Below are positions 28,601 through 36,631 of a stretch of DNA of 64,000 bases, one piece after another (the first letter of the stretch is position 1; each line of letters starts with the position of its first letter). The notes under the pieces were generated by a model, which ran no database searches, was not told the origin of the DNA, and was given only the letters and a program-made list of their open reading frames with translations. A program made the translations under genes and the position numbers. This DNA is from Paenibacillus bouchesdurhonensis (GTDB lineage: Bacteria; Bacillota; Bacilli; Paenibacillales; Paenibacillaceae). Location: NCBI RefSeq assembly GCF_900155685.1, contig NZ_LT732548.1, forward strand, positions 2,748,294-2,812,293. Direction: 5' to 3'.

Positions 28601-30747
28601 TAATATCGGTGGTAGACGCATTAAACCAGACGACTTCATATTCGTATAACAAGCTCGGACAGCTTCAATCCATATCACAAAGCGAGGGGAGCAAAACCTG
28701 GGCAACGACAAAAAGCCATGATGAGACAGGATTTTTGCGGACGAGTACGGATCCTGCTGCCAATCAGGATGTGTTCACTCGAAACAAACTCGGACAAATT
28801 GCTAGCCGCAAAGATCCGAATAACACTCTTATTAGCTACGCTTACGATGAAACTGGCCGCAATATCATTAAAGTTGCTGGATCAACCACTTTAAAAAATG
28901 TATATCAATATCGTATTTTTGGCCCTTTGCGTCAAGAGGAAATCCGTAATGGCTCCAATTATATGACAGTGTATAATGATTACAATATCTTCGGTTCCTT
29001 GAAATACAAAGCGACCGTATACGATGGAGTTGCCACGGTTGTCCGCCATGAATATGATGACCAGAATCGATTGAAGAACGTGGCTGACGCCTTCGATTAC
29101 TTTACACATTATTCGTACGATAAGACGCGAATTAGCCGGGTACAGACCAACGGTACGTATTCATTGACGACTGCCGAAAATGCGAATGCCCAGTACATCT
29201 ACGAACCGGACGGCAAGCTGAAGCGGGTGACCTATCCCAAACTGACGGATGGCAGTTTCCTGACCAGTGATTATGCCTATGATGGTATTGGCAGACTCTT
29301 GAAAGTCACGAATAAGAAAGGGACGACGATCCTATCCGAGTACCAATATCAATATGATGCCAATGGCAACATCACCGCCGTGACGGATGGGGCGGGTACG
29401 ACGAGCTACCAGTATGATAAGCTGGATCGGTTAATTCAAGTAAAACGCCCTTCCGGTCAGACCATCGTCTATACTTACGATGCTAGGGGGAACCGCAAGA
29501 CGCTGAAAGGCGACAGCCTAATTGAAGACAGCAATGAACAGACGTACACCTTCAACATTTGGGATCAGCTTAAGAGTGTGGCGAAAGAGAATGTGACGAC
29601 CGAGTTTGAGTATGAGATGCAAGGACTACGGCTGTCTAAGACGACCACTACAACACCAGCCCACGAAAGTGGAACGGCTACTCCCCCTACGCCAGTTACG
29701 GAGAAAGTACGTTACGCGTATAACAATAGTGGCCAAGTTATTTCCGAATCTGATGCTTCGAATCGGGCGATAGCGAATTACGTCTGGGGCCCGGATCGGA
29801 TGCTCGCCAAACGGGATGTAGCCACAAACAAGAAGTACTACTATCTCTATAACGGCCACGGTGATGTCGTACAGATTGTGGACGAGAACGGCACGAAGGT
29901 CAACAGCTATCAGTACGATGAATGGGGCAACATCCTGGCTCAGGAAGAGGGCATTCGCAACTCCTTCAAATATGCTGGGGAGATCTTAGATCAGGAGACG
30001 GGGCTATATTATTTGCGGGCTAGATATTATAATCCAGAGATAGGGCGGTTTGTAAGTAAGGATACGTATGAGGGGAACGTTACAAATCCGCTTAGTCAGA
30101 ACTTGTATACGTATGTGCATAATAATCCGTTGATTTATACTGATCCAAGCGGACATAAAGTTTGGCTAATACATGGTACTAATCTTAAAAAACGAAAAAA
30201 TCCTGAAGCAACCTGGACACCTGAATTTATTGATTATATAGGAAATTTATATAATGAAGATGTTGCTACTCCACGCTGGTCAGGGGGGAAAACAGGAAAT
30301 AATAAGGCTGCTAGAGAGAAGGCTGCTGAAGCTATAGCCGAGGATATATTAAAATGGCAAGAAAAGAATCCTGATGATCCCATTAGATTAGTAGGCCACA
30401 GCCACGGTGGAAATGTTGCTATTTTGGTTGCTAACATACTAGGTGAGAAAAAAATAAAAGTCGATACTGTTGTAACTGTTGCAACTCCAGTACGAGGGTA
30501 TCAACTTAAGCAAGAAGTAGGACAGCATCTTCATGTGTATAGTGATCGAGATAGCATTCAAGTAAATGGGGGTACCCCATGGTTGTTATTAAAGGCAGGA
30601 CGGACATTTTCTGCAGCAGCCAATGTGAAAATTGATGTAGATAAAAAATACAATAACATTGAGGCTCATTCAGCAATGCACTCAAATGTAGATGTGTGGA
30701 AACAATATATACAATCACTTTTAGCAGATTTCTATGTAAAACCATAA
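25618..30747 (+). CDS. Rhs/YD-repeat polymorphic toxin with C-terminal alpha/beta-hydrolase tip
   Basis: A 1,709-residue secreted protein. A signal peptide is followed by a long shell of YD repeats (for example YDVYGRLTKT, YDKLDRLIQV). Near residue 1460 comes the Rhs core LYYLRARYYNPEIGRFVSKD, ending in TDPSGH. The tip after it (about 195 residues, AT-richer than the shell) has VWLIHGTN and GHSHGG, a lipase/esterase nucleophile elbow, plus a downstream histidine-bearing HSAMHSNVDVW. In this family the shell encloses the tip and releases it into a rival cell; a lipid-hydrolysing toxin is inferred. The ATG at 25618 follows AAGGAG. An immunity candidate lies downstream. Duplicated fragments of this gene lie at 32.5 kb and 44.5 kb. 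Confidence 0.88.
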   Translation: MRKVAAFIRNCIVAVLVFVIASQSGVSSVHAQIDSQQLERVLNGLVTPKLVNESNKPNLSDRSMVSETVDPASGTLALYETDVSLPGKDGLDLTLGRIYNSNQAEVGTKRVSVTSSTSQRAGWGSGYYVTILYWDKNTNKYGTHFPGYYSTTTAAHNIANHYIKNQPDSSRVYLDYDMEYKDVLYIQVTYTTTTKIYPDENSYSRLRYDLGGGWSLAFPSLQIEGTYLHYHDGAGAAYTVKFDANNRGKLEDYSRNDVELLRDTGYSNGQMTSTYVLVDQNKKKTYFGSDGRLLGIKDRFNNEIKFTHINRTLNGRSYPVISKIVDSIGRNVDFAYQSNLTDPNFDNQNMTENITITISHPSTSERRSIVYAKKREEVSIFENGSLIGRRYEPYLYRVTDMKGYSTYYEYYLASEKFNATSKSLNNSAGTAVYLLQYAMYPHSSSFYEYTVVPRNWGGQGAYQAFQVTKRWDGLNRYNYDAANPSMYAEGPYNQRDYTYFGDVTGYPTYYAEESIPESYRFGSEYVNQDGIRTKYTFNGKKQLLMTEQTAANGEKITETVQAFHTAYKYKPTKIETKTTSGTRENKLYQTYDYYDWGDLKSTTRPLTAAQLNDTTQVQQHTTTYDYDTNYRLPIKIEYYQSADNLLTEQFTYDAQGRLKTAQNANGEMTTYHFTQASDGRTEEVIMPLENGKTAKTVSHYSQSGSYQLFPTTIKSYYTNESGQQVEVSVQRTYNVLLGLMTSETNADNKTTQYQYDVYGRLTKTLYPATNNQSGERYQTEEVFVYNDQTVDNTPNYFDSENKYLITTRVDSHTMTTRLSDSAVNYDNITHEFYDGFGNAVLIGQLDNTTNRHLIVAQYHYDVMTRPNYVIDTSHNVSTAKYDAWGRAFESTDPFGNLYRTDYDIIDRKSTSYMVAASDIASFRNSPQDGLKRNVLETTSDQWGRGISSKAFSNWPNRTAGVVQEDVAYDHLGNVISYTNPNRNTTSYRYDKHNRLISVVDALNQTTSYSYNKLGQLQSISQSEGSKTWATTKSHDETGFLRTSTDPAANQDVFTRNKLGQIASRKDPNNTLISYAYDETGRNIIKVAGSTTLKNVYQYRIFGPLRQEEIRNGSNYMTVYNDYNIFGSLKYKATVYDGVATVVRHEYDDQNRLKNVADAFDYFTHYSYDKTRISRVQTNGTYSLTTAENANAQYIYEPDGKLKRVTYPKLTDGSFLTSDYAYDGIGRLLKVTNKKGTTILSEYQYQYDANGNITAVTDGAGTTSYQYDKLDRLIQVKRPSGQTIVYTYDARGNRKTLKGDSLIEDSNEQTYTFNIWDQLKSVAKENVTTEFEYEMQGLRLSKTTTTTPAHESGTATPPTPVTEKVRYAYNNSGQVISESDASNRAIANYVWGPDRMLAKRDVATNKKYYYLYNGHGDVVQIVDENGTKVNSYQYDEWGNILAQEEGIRNSFKYAGEILDQETGLYYLRARYYNPEIGRFVSKDTYEGNVTNPLSQNLYTYVHNNPLIYTDPSGHKVWLIHGTNLKKRKNPEATWTPEFIDYIGNLYNEDVATPRWSGGKTGNNKAAREKAAEAIAEDILKWQEKNPDDPIRLVGHSHGGNVAILVANILGEKKIKVDTVVTVATPVRGYQLKQEVGQHLHVYSDRDSIQVNGGTPWLLLKAGRTFSAAANVKIDVDKKYNNIEAHSAMHSNVDVWKQYIQSLLADFYVKP

Positions 30748-30757
30748 TTAATTCACC

Positions 30758-30794
30758 GATATATAAGGACTACGCTTAGTAGTCCTTATATATC
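30758..30794. repeat. 15-bp perfect inverted repeat between Rhs toxin and immunity gene
   Basis: GATATATAAGGACTA and its exact reverse complement flank a seven-base loop. There is no clean T run, so it could be a weak terminator, an mRNA-stabilising hairpin that lowers toxin expression relative to immunity, or a protein-binding site. Confidence 0.65.
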
Positions 30795-30822
30795 TAATAA
30801 GCATAACAAAGGGGGGATATTA

Positions 30823-31449
30823 TTGTTGCTTTTAATAAGAGGCGTATGGATACTAGCTCTTTTAATTAATCTATCCGCTGTTATGTGGTTTATCTTTGGG
30901 ACAACAGCAAATTTTCAACGAGGAATGGATCTAGTATCAACTGTCATTTTTGTCTATTTTGGAATACCATCGATATTGTTGATTGTTTTATCAATATTTT
31001 TAATTATCAAAGGATGGATTCCTTCATCTCCATGGCGTATAGTTGCTGTTTCCATACTAATATTGGGCCTGCTATCCTTAAGTCCAACATTGTTTAAGTA
31101 CGTAGACACTAGTGGATGGCTAGAAGAGAATGTTACAACTGACACATTACAAATTACATCGGATAATGCGTATGAGTATAACCTCGAGATAATTAATTTG
31201 TTTCAAAGGAATAGTTATGCTCGGCTACATCTTAAAAGTACATCAACAGATGAAGAAATACGTATTCCATTAGACATCCCAGTGAAAGAGATTGTTGTAC
31301 TGTTCGAAGAGAAGAATTATCATTTAATTTTTCTGAAAGCGACTTCAGAAGCAGATGTTTATATATTACATCCGACATCAAAACTGCCCTTTCCTAATGA
31401 AAAATATAAAATTGATGTAAAGAAAAAAGAAGCAGTGAAAATACCATGA
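30823..31449 (+). CDS. Membrane protein, candidate immunity protein for the hydrolase-tipped Rhs toxin
   Basis: A 208-residue protein with about three hydrophobic segments in its first half (around GVWILALLINLSAVMWFIF, FGIPSILLIVLSIFLIIKG and IVAVSILILGLLSLSP) and a soluble C-terminal half. No known family. It starts at a TTG behind AAAGGGGGG and lies directly after the Rhs tip, the usual site for a cognate immunity gene. A membrane location would fit protection against a lipid-targeting enzyme. It is AT-rich like the tip. Confidence 0.55.
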   Translation: MLLLIRGVWILALLINLSAVMWFIFGTTANFQRGMDLVSTVIFVYFGIPSILLIVLSIFLIIKGWIPSSPWRIVAVSILILGLLSLSPTLFKYVDTSGWLEENVTTDTLQITSDNAYEYNLEIINLFQRNSYARLHLKSTSTDEEIRIPLDIPVKEIVVLFEEKNYHLIFLKATSEADVYILHPTSKLPFPNEKYKIDVKKKEAVKIP

Positions 31450-31529
31450 AGTTCACTACTATACTATATAAAATAGATGATTTCCACTGTTATCAATAAT
31501 TTTATACTAAGCCACATGCGAGAGTAACA

Positions 31530-31680
31530 GGTCAAGACCCTATTTAGTGAACATTGAAAATAAAGCTAGGATGCGAGCTGACGCCGGTAAAGTATCGGCG
31601 TCAGCTTATTTAATTTCCACTGTGGCCGTTGTTGATTATAAAATCGTATGTGTATCTCTTCCAAGTTGCGGATATGATAG
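31530..31680 (-). mobile_element. IS3-family (IS150-like) remnant: transposase C-terminus and IS end, copy 1
   Basis: The minus strand encodes the last part of an IS3-family integrase, including EEIHIRFYNQQRPQW then LNKLTPILYRRQLAS and a TAG at 31566. Beyond the stop comes an IS end with GGTCAAGACCC at 31530 (plus-strand reading). The rest of the element is missing. A second, more decayed copy in the same orientation lies at 43763. Confidence 0.8.
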
Positions 31681-31750
31681 GGATAGAGCTCTTCTGTTTT
31701 GAGATGCGAGAATGACTTGAAAAATAACAATATAAGGAGAGAGGATTAGT

Positions 31751-32253
31751 TTGGTAACTTTTCTTTATCCATATGAATTAGATGGTAATTGGGACTATGT
31801 TCGAGAAAATGGGATGTGTAGCATCCTTCCTAATTTTCTGAAGTAGATTTTTTCAGAAAAGATTACAAACCTTTAGAATTATTCTCGGATGGCTTAGCGT
31901 TGGTTCTTTTCCTAAATTATTGGTTTGGTTATATTAATAAACAAGGGGAAGTTGTTATTCCTGCAAGTACTAAAGTTGGTAGTTCCTATTCTGAAGAAAT
32001 GGCTTATTTCTACAATCCCACAAAATCTAAATACGGCACATTAAGTTAAAAGGTGAAATTTCTATTCCACCTCGGTATGATTTTACCCTTTGTTGAGGGG
32101 CTTGCATTTGTCAAACGAGGTGATCAACCTAAAGTGCTTGATAAGCAGGGTAAGACCTTATATTATTTTCCAAAGGAAATCCAGATTGACTTAGAAACAT
32201 ATTCTAATAAGTCAAAGCTTATTTCAATTACAGATACTATGAGGAGAAATTAA
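31751..32253 (+). pseudogene. Broken WG-repeat protein gene
   Basis: A decayed gene in at least three frames. It opens with TTG after AAGGAGAGAG and encodes LYPYELDGNWDYVRENG, then hits a stop. In another frame FSDGLALV and GYINKQGEVVIPA follow, classic WG (KWG) repeats. A third frame reads GLAFVKRGDQPKVLDKQGK. WG-repeat proteins often sit near polymorphic toxins. This copy cannot make a full protein without frameshifts. Confidence 0.75.
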
Positions 32254-32387
32254 TCCTACGGCCTTCGGGGCAGATAATTAATGTAAGCAAGCCAGCGCTT
32301 TAATATAAGGTTAGCTAGTCATTCTTCTTCCTGTAAAATTATATTAATGAAACACATAAAAGCTTAGTTCTTCGTGAAGTTTTAGCC

Positions 32388-32421
32388 GCAATTGAGTCAT
32401 TTTTCTCAATTGCTGTTTTTT
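32388..32421 (+). terminator. Hairpin terminator in the Rhs debris
   Basis: A 9-bp stem GCAATTGAG / CTCAATTGC with an eight-base loop, then TGTTTTTT. Confidence 0.7.
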
Positions 32422-32424
32422 AAT

Positions 32425-33147
32425 AATGGAACGGGTCATTCAGGTAGTAACGGCACTAGACACGCTAAAGCTAGTAAATGATGACTAGGAATGCAAACTG
32501 AAATTTCAAACAAATTTCCAAAAAAACATTACAATATCTTTGGCTCCTTGGATGCCTTCGATTACTTCACGCATTATACGTACGATAAGAAGCGAATTAG
32601 CCAGGTTCAGATCAACGGTACATATTCATTGACGACTGCCGAAAATGCGGATGCCCAATACAGCTACGAACCGGACGGCAAGCTGAAGCGAATAACCTAT
32701 CCGAAACTAACGGATGGCAGTTTCCTAACCGGTGATTATGCCTACGATGGTAAGGGCAGAATCTTGAAAGTCACGAATAAGAAAGGAATGATCCTATCCG
32801 AGTACCAATATCAGCATGATGCCAATGGCAACATCAGCGCAGATGTTCCTGACGAGAATGCTACAAACTTTGGGCGAACAATTTTCGATGCGGGAGTAGG
32901 GAAATGGTATCCAGAAAGTTCATTTCATATTAATTGGGATAGGACTGTAATATCAGATGCATACATTGGTTGTGCTTATGATAGTCAATGTGGTGGTTTT
33001 GTTGGTGCAGCTATAGTTGAAATCCCTGCAGCATATAATATTGCTAAGTCTGGTGGTTCAAAAAGTACTGGCTTTGTAAAAGGGTTAATAAATAAAAAAA
33101 TAACTGCTAACACCAAAAGTTATAAAGATATACAAAGGAAACATTAA
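32425..33147 (+). pseudogene. Orphan Rhs fragments with detached tip sequence
   Basis: Two pieces. A short frame (32425-32481) ends GTGHSGSNGTRHAKASK, like an Rhs toxin terminus. From 32491 a 218-codon frame repeats the big Rhs gene almost exactly (DAFDYFTHY, TYSLTTAENA, EPDGKLKR, YPKLTDGSFLT). The copied part matches nt about 28981 and 29089-29380, with an internal deletion. It then runs into an unrelated 100-residue tail (DVPDENATNFGRTIFDAG onward). The core DPSG motif is absent, so this is a recombination remnant or stored tip, not a full toxin. Confidence 0.75.
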
Positions 33148-33618
33148 TATCTATTCGCGCGTAATGTAATGTGAACCTAAGTTGGCTATTAAACGCTGTC
33201 GCTACACCAGACGGGAAGACAGATGAAGATGAATTCGAGAAAAGGCTGATTGAAGTTTTTAGAAATCTTGATGAAGGAAATAATTGAGTTTATATGAGTA
33301 AAAATGAATTTAAGATCATCAATCTAATATATACCTTTATTCCTCTAGCAAGCTACCAAACAAAGTTAGACAAAGCACAGCAAGAAATACAGTGACTTTA
33401 AGGAGTTACAAACAAAATTCGCAGCCATAAGTGCAGTAAACAACAATTCAAATTAGAATATGTCAAATGCCCTAAGCTGTCAAAAAGATACTTTTATCGA
33501 AACGCGCGTAATTATGATCGGCGGTCAGGCTGAAATTTTCTATGGTAAGTGCGATTATTCCGAAATTGAAACTAGTCAAGTAGAAAAGGAGAAAATCAAT
33601 AAAATACATAATACCCAG
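33148..33618. other. Debris between the orphan Rhs fragment and the lasso operon
   Basis: No intact gene. A frame at about 33176-33286 reads LSWLLNAVATPDGKTDEDE and ends EGNN, looking like the C-terminus of an immunity-type protein without its start. A 63-codon frame beginning near 33460 continues to 33651 and has no ribosome site. Both are probably leftovers of toxin/immunity modules. Confidence 0.35.
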
Positions 33619-33673
33619 AAAAAGGTATACAAAAATGCAGATATTTGGTAATATATGTACATGATACCTTTTT
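33619..33673 (+). terminator. Long-loop hairpin with T tail upstream of the lasso operon
   Basis: AAAAAGGTAT (33619-33628) pairs with ATACCTTTTT (33664-33673) across a 35-base loop. The right arm ends in five T. It may insulate the operon from the upstream debris. Confidence 0.45.
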
Positions 33674-33792
33674 GAAGGCTCTTTATGTCATATTTTCTTT
33701 GAGGACTTCTGCCGAATTCGTATGGGATAGGAATGAGATTGAGGCTTGAATTTGTGTAAAGGTGACAAAGCTGAAGTTTGGAGAGGATTAAG

Positions 33793-34047
33793 ATGTTTAG
33801 AAAAGACGATCAGATTTATGAAGCTCAAGAAAATGGAGAATTTGTTCTGCTCAATCTCCGAACAGGGCAATTTTATGGGCTAAATCATATTGGGAGCGAA
33901 TTTTGGAAACTCTTATTTACTACCGAAATGAGTGAAATTCACCAATATTTTGAAAAGGCATATAAAGCCGATCCGGTCATTGTGCGTCGCGACCTCGAGG
34001 CCCTATTAAGTGATCTCATCCGGAACGGGCTGGTACATAGATCATGA
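33793..34047 (+). CDS. PqqD-like lasso leader-binding protein (B1)
   Basis: An 84-residue RiPP recognition element. The PqqD fold is evident from IYEAQENGEFVLLNLRTGQFYGLN, then GSEFWKLL and a helical end with LEALLSDLIRNGLV. In lasso systems this small protein binds the YxxP part of the precursor leader and presents it to the protease and cyclase. The ATG at 33793 follows GGAGAGG, giving the shorter of two possible starts. Its stop overlaps the next start (ATGA), which indicates coupled translation with the B2 protease. Confidence 0.9.
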   Translation: MFRKDDQIYEAQENGEFVLLNLRTGQFYGLNHIGSEFWKLLFTTEMSEIHQYFEKAYKADPVIVRRDLEALLSDLIRNGLVHRS

Positions 34048-34454
34048 AAAGATATTTTCAATTTATACAAGTCGCGTTTGCTCTTATTCGATTTCAAATC
34101 GAACTTCGAATATACGGTTTTCAAAAGATTTTCCCTAAATATGTCGAACGATATCCGATACCCAAGCACTCAGAAAATGAACGAAATCATATTGGTCAAA
34201 TGAATCATTTACTACGTACAATCGACATGGCATGCGCACTGGCTCCATTTAAAGCAGAATGTTTACATCGGTCATTTCTCGGTTTTCGATTTGTTAGGAC
34301 AAAATGCTCTATACCTGTAGATCTAGTGATCGGAGTAAAAAAATTTCCATTCACCTCACACGCATGGCTTGTTCTTAATGATAAAAACATTAATGAAGCC
34401 GAGGGATACACAAAACAATTTATTATCATTCTAAGTTCGAAAGGATTGAAATAA
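34044..34454 (+). CDS. Lasso peptide leader protease (B2, transglutaminase-like)
   Basis: A 136-residue protease of the lasso B2 / transglutaminase-like family, which removes the leader so that the new N-terminus can be cyclised. Cys73 in AECLHRSF is the candidate nucleophile and His106 in SHAWLVLND the candidate base; an acidic residue just after (Asp113) could complete the triad. Length is that of a stand-alone B2 domain. It overlaps B1 by 4 nt and is six bases before the cyclase gene. Confidence 0.9.
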   Translation: MKRYFQFIQVAFALIRFQIELRIYGFQKIFPKYVERYPIPKHSENERNHIGQMNHLLRTIDMACALAPFKAECLHRSFLGFRFVRTKCSIPVDLVIGVKKFPFTSHAWLVLNDKNINEAEGYTKQFIIILSSKGLK

Positions 34455-34460
34455 TATACG

Positions 34461-36248
34461 ATGCGATGGTTCTCAGGAGTCATAAAACTTGATCATTCTG
34501 AGCTTTCATTTGAGGAAATTGGAAGGATAAATCGTAATACATCCTTTAATTATAACGTCTATAAACATCAAATTATTCAAAAATCGTTGGCACTTTTCAG
34601 TATCGATTCTTCCTATGAACATAATCCCATAACACACAAAGACAATTGTTATTTTGTTGGCGATGTACGGCTTGACAATAGAAAAGAGCTTTTAACTCTG
34701 TTGCCCTTTTTAGGAGCAGACATATCTGATGAACAACTTATTTTACACTTGTTTCAAGAAAAGGGACCCGATGTATTTTCCATATTGCTCGGAGAATTTT
34801 CATTTTTGATCTGGGATACATCTCGTTATCAAGCAATATTCGTTCGCGATCAGCTTGGAATAAAGACATTATTTTGGTCTCTTCAAGAAACGACACTTTA
34901 CTTTGCTAGTGACATTTTTTTAATGGAATCTTGTATACGGTTACAGCGTATTAACGATGAATATTTTTTTGATTTCTATAAGTCCAATGCAAGCGCCGAC
35001 AATGATATCACACCATTTAAAGATTTATTTCGGATTAGGAGCGGAACGAGGGTATTGGTTGATACTAGAGGAGCAAATTCTCAACGCTATTGGAGTATAG
35101 CGAATGTCAATCAATCGATTAACTATCGAGATTTGAGTGAATACATCGAGCACTTATTCCATCTATTAGCGGAGAGCGTTCAATATCGGCTCAATTCTAC
35201 ACATCCCAATGCTGTCTTAATGAGTGGCGGGTTGGATTCGACATCTGTTTTTGCAATTGCACAACATCTATCCAAGTTCAATTCCGGTTATAAGACTTTT
35301 GCGGTAAGTGGAGTCTTTAATCTTCATAAGTCAAGTGATGAAAGGGAATATATTCATCCTGTTCTTCAACAATACGAGGTCGAACCGCGCTTTGAAGTTT
35401 GCGACGACTATGGAGTATTTTATAATTTTCCTCAAGACACATCGTTTTCATTTGAACCTGCTGTCAACGCCGCGACATATGCCTTGACTAGAGCAACAAT
35501 TGAGCGGAGCGTCAAGGAAGGAGCAAAGACAATCCTGACTGGTTATGGTGGTGACCATGTTATGGGAGGATCAGAAGCAGTTCTCGCAGATCTAGCTGGA
35601 CAACTAAAAATAAAAGCCTTGTTCAGTCATTTATATCCGTTCGCGCTTCATAGACGGTTGTCTGTCCCGAAAGTGCTCTGGCATAGTGCGATTGCTCCTC
35701 ATCTTAATCTCGGATTAATAAAAGAGTGGACGACCGATCGAAAAGCAGAATATATCTATGAGCTAAAAAAAATAAATACGTTTAATAAACAAAATTTTTT
35801 TCGTCAAATTTCGGGTACAAAAGCACGCATTTTTTCTGATCGAGTTATCGCAGCGGAATTTGGCGTTGATATTAGCCATCCATTTCTTGATCGGCGATTA
35901 ATTGAATTCCTATATTCGATTCCGGGAGAGCTGTGCTGGAATGCCGGAACGACGAAGTGGCTACTTAGGCGTACGATGCAGAACAAATTGCCTAATGAAG
36001 TGATTTGGAGGGAAAACAAAACCGATCATCTCTCGCTAACCTTTCAAGGTTTGCGGCAGAGTTGGCCGGTTTTGTATCCCGCTATTGAAGAAGGAAGAGT
36101 ATGTCGATTTGGATTTATCGACTTGAAAGAATGGCGAGCAGCATTAGAGCTATGGAGACAAGGCCATTTGACAAGAGATGACATATGGGTTTTATTGGCG
36201 ATCGAGATTTGGCTGTATAGGCTTGAACAAAAAACGAGTGTGTCATGA
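34461..36248 (+). CDS. Lasso peptide cyclase (asparagine-synthetase-like, C protein)
   Basis: A 595-residue asparagine synthetase B homologue. The C-terminal synthetase domain has the ATP-pyrophosphatase loop MSGGLDSTSV near residue 255 and a typical GYGGDHVMGG block. In lasso biosynthesis it adenylates a ring Asp/Glu side chain, which then bonds to the free N-terminus. The N-terminal glutaminase-like half starts MRWFSGVI, so the Cys2 nucleophile needed to release ammonia from glutamine is absent. That fits a cyclase that uses a peptide amine instead. No strong ribosome site is visible; translation may depend on the upstream gene. The precursor lies just downstream. Confidence 0.9.
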   Translation: MRWFSGVIKLDHSELSFEEIGRINRNTSFNYNVYKHQIIQKSLALFSIDSSYEHNPITHKDNCYFVGDVRLDNRKELLTLLPFLGADISDEQLILHLFQEKGPDVFSILLGEFSFLIWDTSRYQAIFVRDQLGIKTLFWSLQETTLYFASDIFLMESCIRLQRINDEYFFDFYKSNASADNDITPFKDLFRIRSGTRVLVDTRGANSQRYWSIANVNQSINYRDLSEYIEHLFHLLAESVQYRLNSTHPNAVLMSGGLDSTSVFAIAQHLSKFNSGYKTFAVSGVFNLHKSSDEREYIHPVLQQYEVEPRFEVCDDYGVFYNFPQDTSFSFEPAVNAATYALTRATIERSVKEGAKTILTGYGGDHVMGGSEAVLADLAGQLKIKALFSHLYPFALHRRLSVPKVLWHSAIAPHLNLGLIKEWTTDRKAEYIYELKKINTFNKQNFFRQISGTKARIFSDRVIAAEFGVDISHPFLDRRLIEFLYSIPGELCWNAGTTKWLLRRTMQNKLPNEVIWRENKTDHLSLTFQGLRQSWPVLYPAIEEGRVCRFGFIDLKEWRAALELWRQGHLTRDDIWVLLAIEIWLYRLEQKTSVS

Positions 36249-36319
36249 TCTGAAGATTAAATATCGGTGTGCGTACCCGCAAAGGGAGTTAAAATACAAA
36301 TTATTTGGGAGGAATTCTA

Positions 36320-36559
36320 ATGAATTATTCAACTCCAATGCTTACTGTTTACGGAGATTCAAGCAATTTGATCAAAGGTGATTGCGACTGGGGCACTGAA
36401 AATTGGTGGGCAGACAAAACGGGATATTATAAATATACGTACTCCGACTGCATTATGACGGTAACTTGCGCCACCATTGGTGATTGTCATTGTGGGTCAA
36501 CTTCCATGTGTACAACGTCTCAACCAAGGGATCAATGCAGTTCTGATAACGATTGCTAA
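36320..36559 (+). CDS. Candidate oversized, cysteine-rich lasso peptide precursor
   Basis: A 79-residue precursor. The leader MNYSTPMLTVYGDSSNLIK matches the lasso motif YxxPxLxxxG (Tyr3, Pro6, Leu8, Gly12). After Lys19 the core begins GDCDWGTE, so Gly1 and Glu8 could form an eight-residue ring as in microcin J25. The -2 residue is Ile instead of the usual Thr. The remaining core is exceptional: 60 residues in all, aromatic-rich near the ring (NWW, GYYKYTY), with eight cysteines, seven of them in the tail. The usual core is about 15-26 residues. GGGAGGA lies six bases before the ATG, so the longer TTG start is rejected. Oxidoreductase and exporter genes follow. Ring, cleavage site and disulfides are predictions. 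Confidence 0.75.
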   Translation: MNYSTPMLTVYGDSSNLIKGDCDWGTENWWADKTGYYKYTYSDCIMTVTCATIGDCHCGSTSMCTTSQPRDQCSSDNDC

Positions 36560-36631
36560 TCTATATCATTAAGTAATCTAATTGCAGGTGCGCACATTCT
36601 TTTTTCACTGCTATCGGAAGTGAGTGATTAG

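Noticed and set aside
33460-33651. 63-codon protein before the lasso operon
   Set aside because: No Shine-Dalgarno site and no family features; it runs into a terminator-like hairpin.
36305-36559. Longer precursor from the TTG at 36305
   Set aside because: The TTG overlaps the ribosome-binding site GGGAGGA for the ATG at 36320, and the shorter form gives the correct lasso leader.
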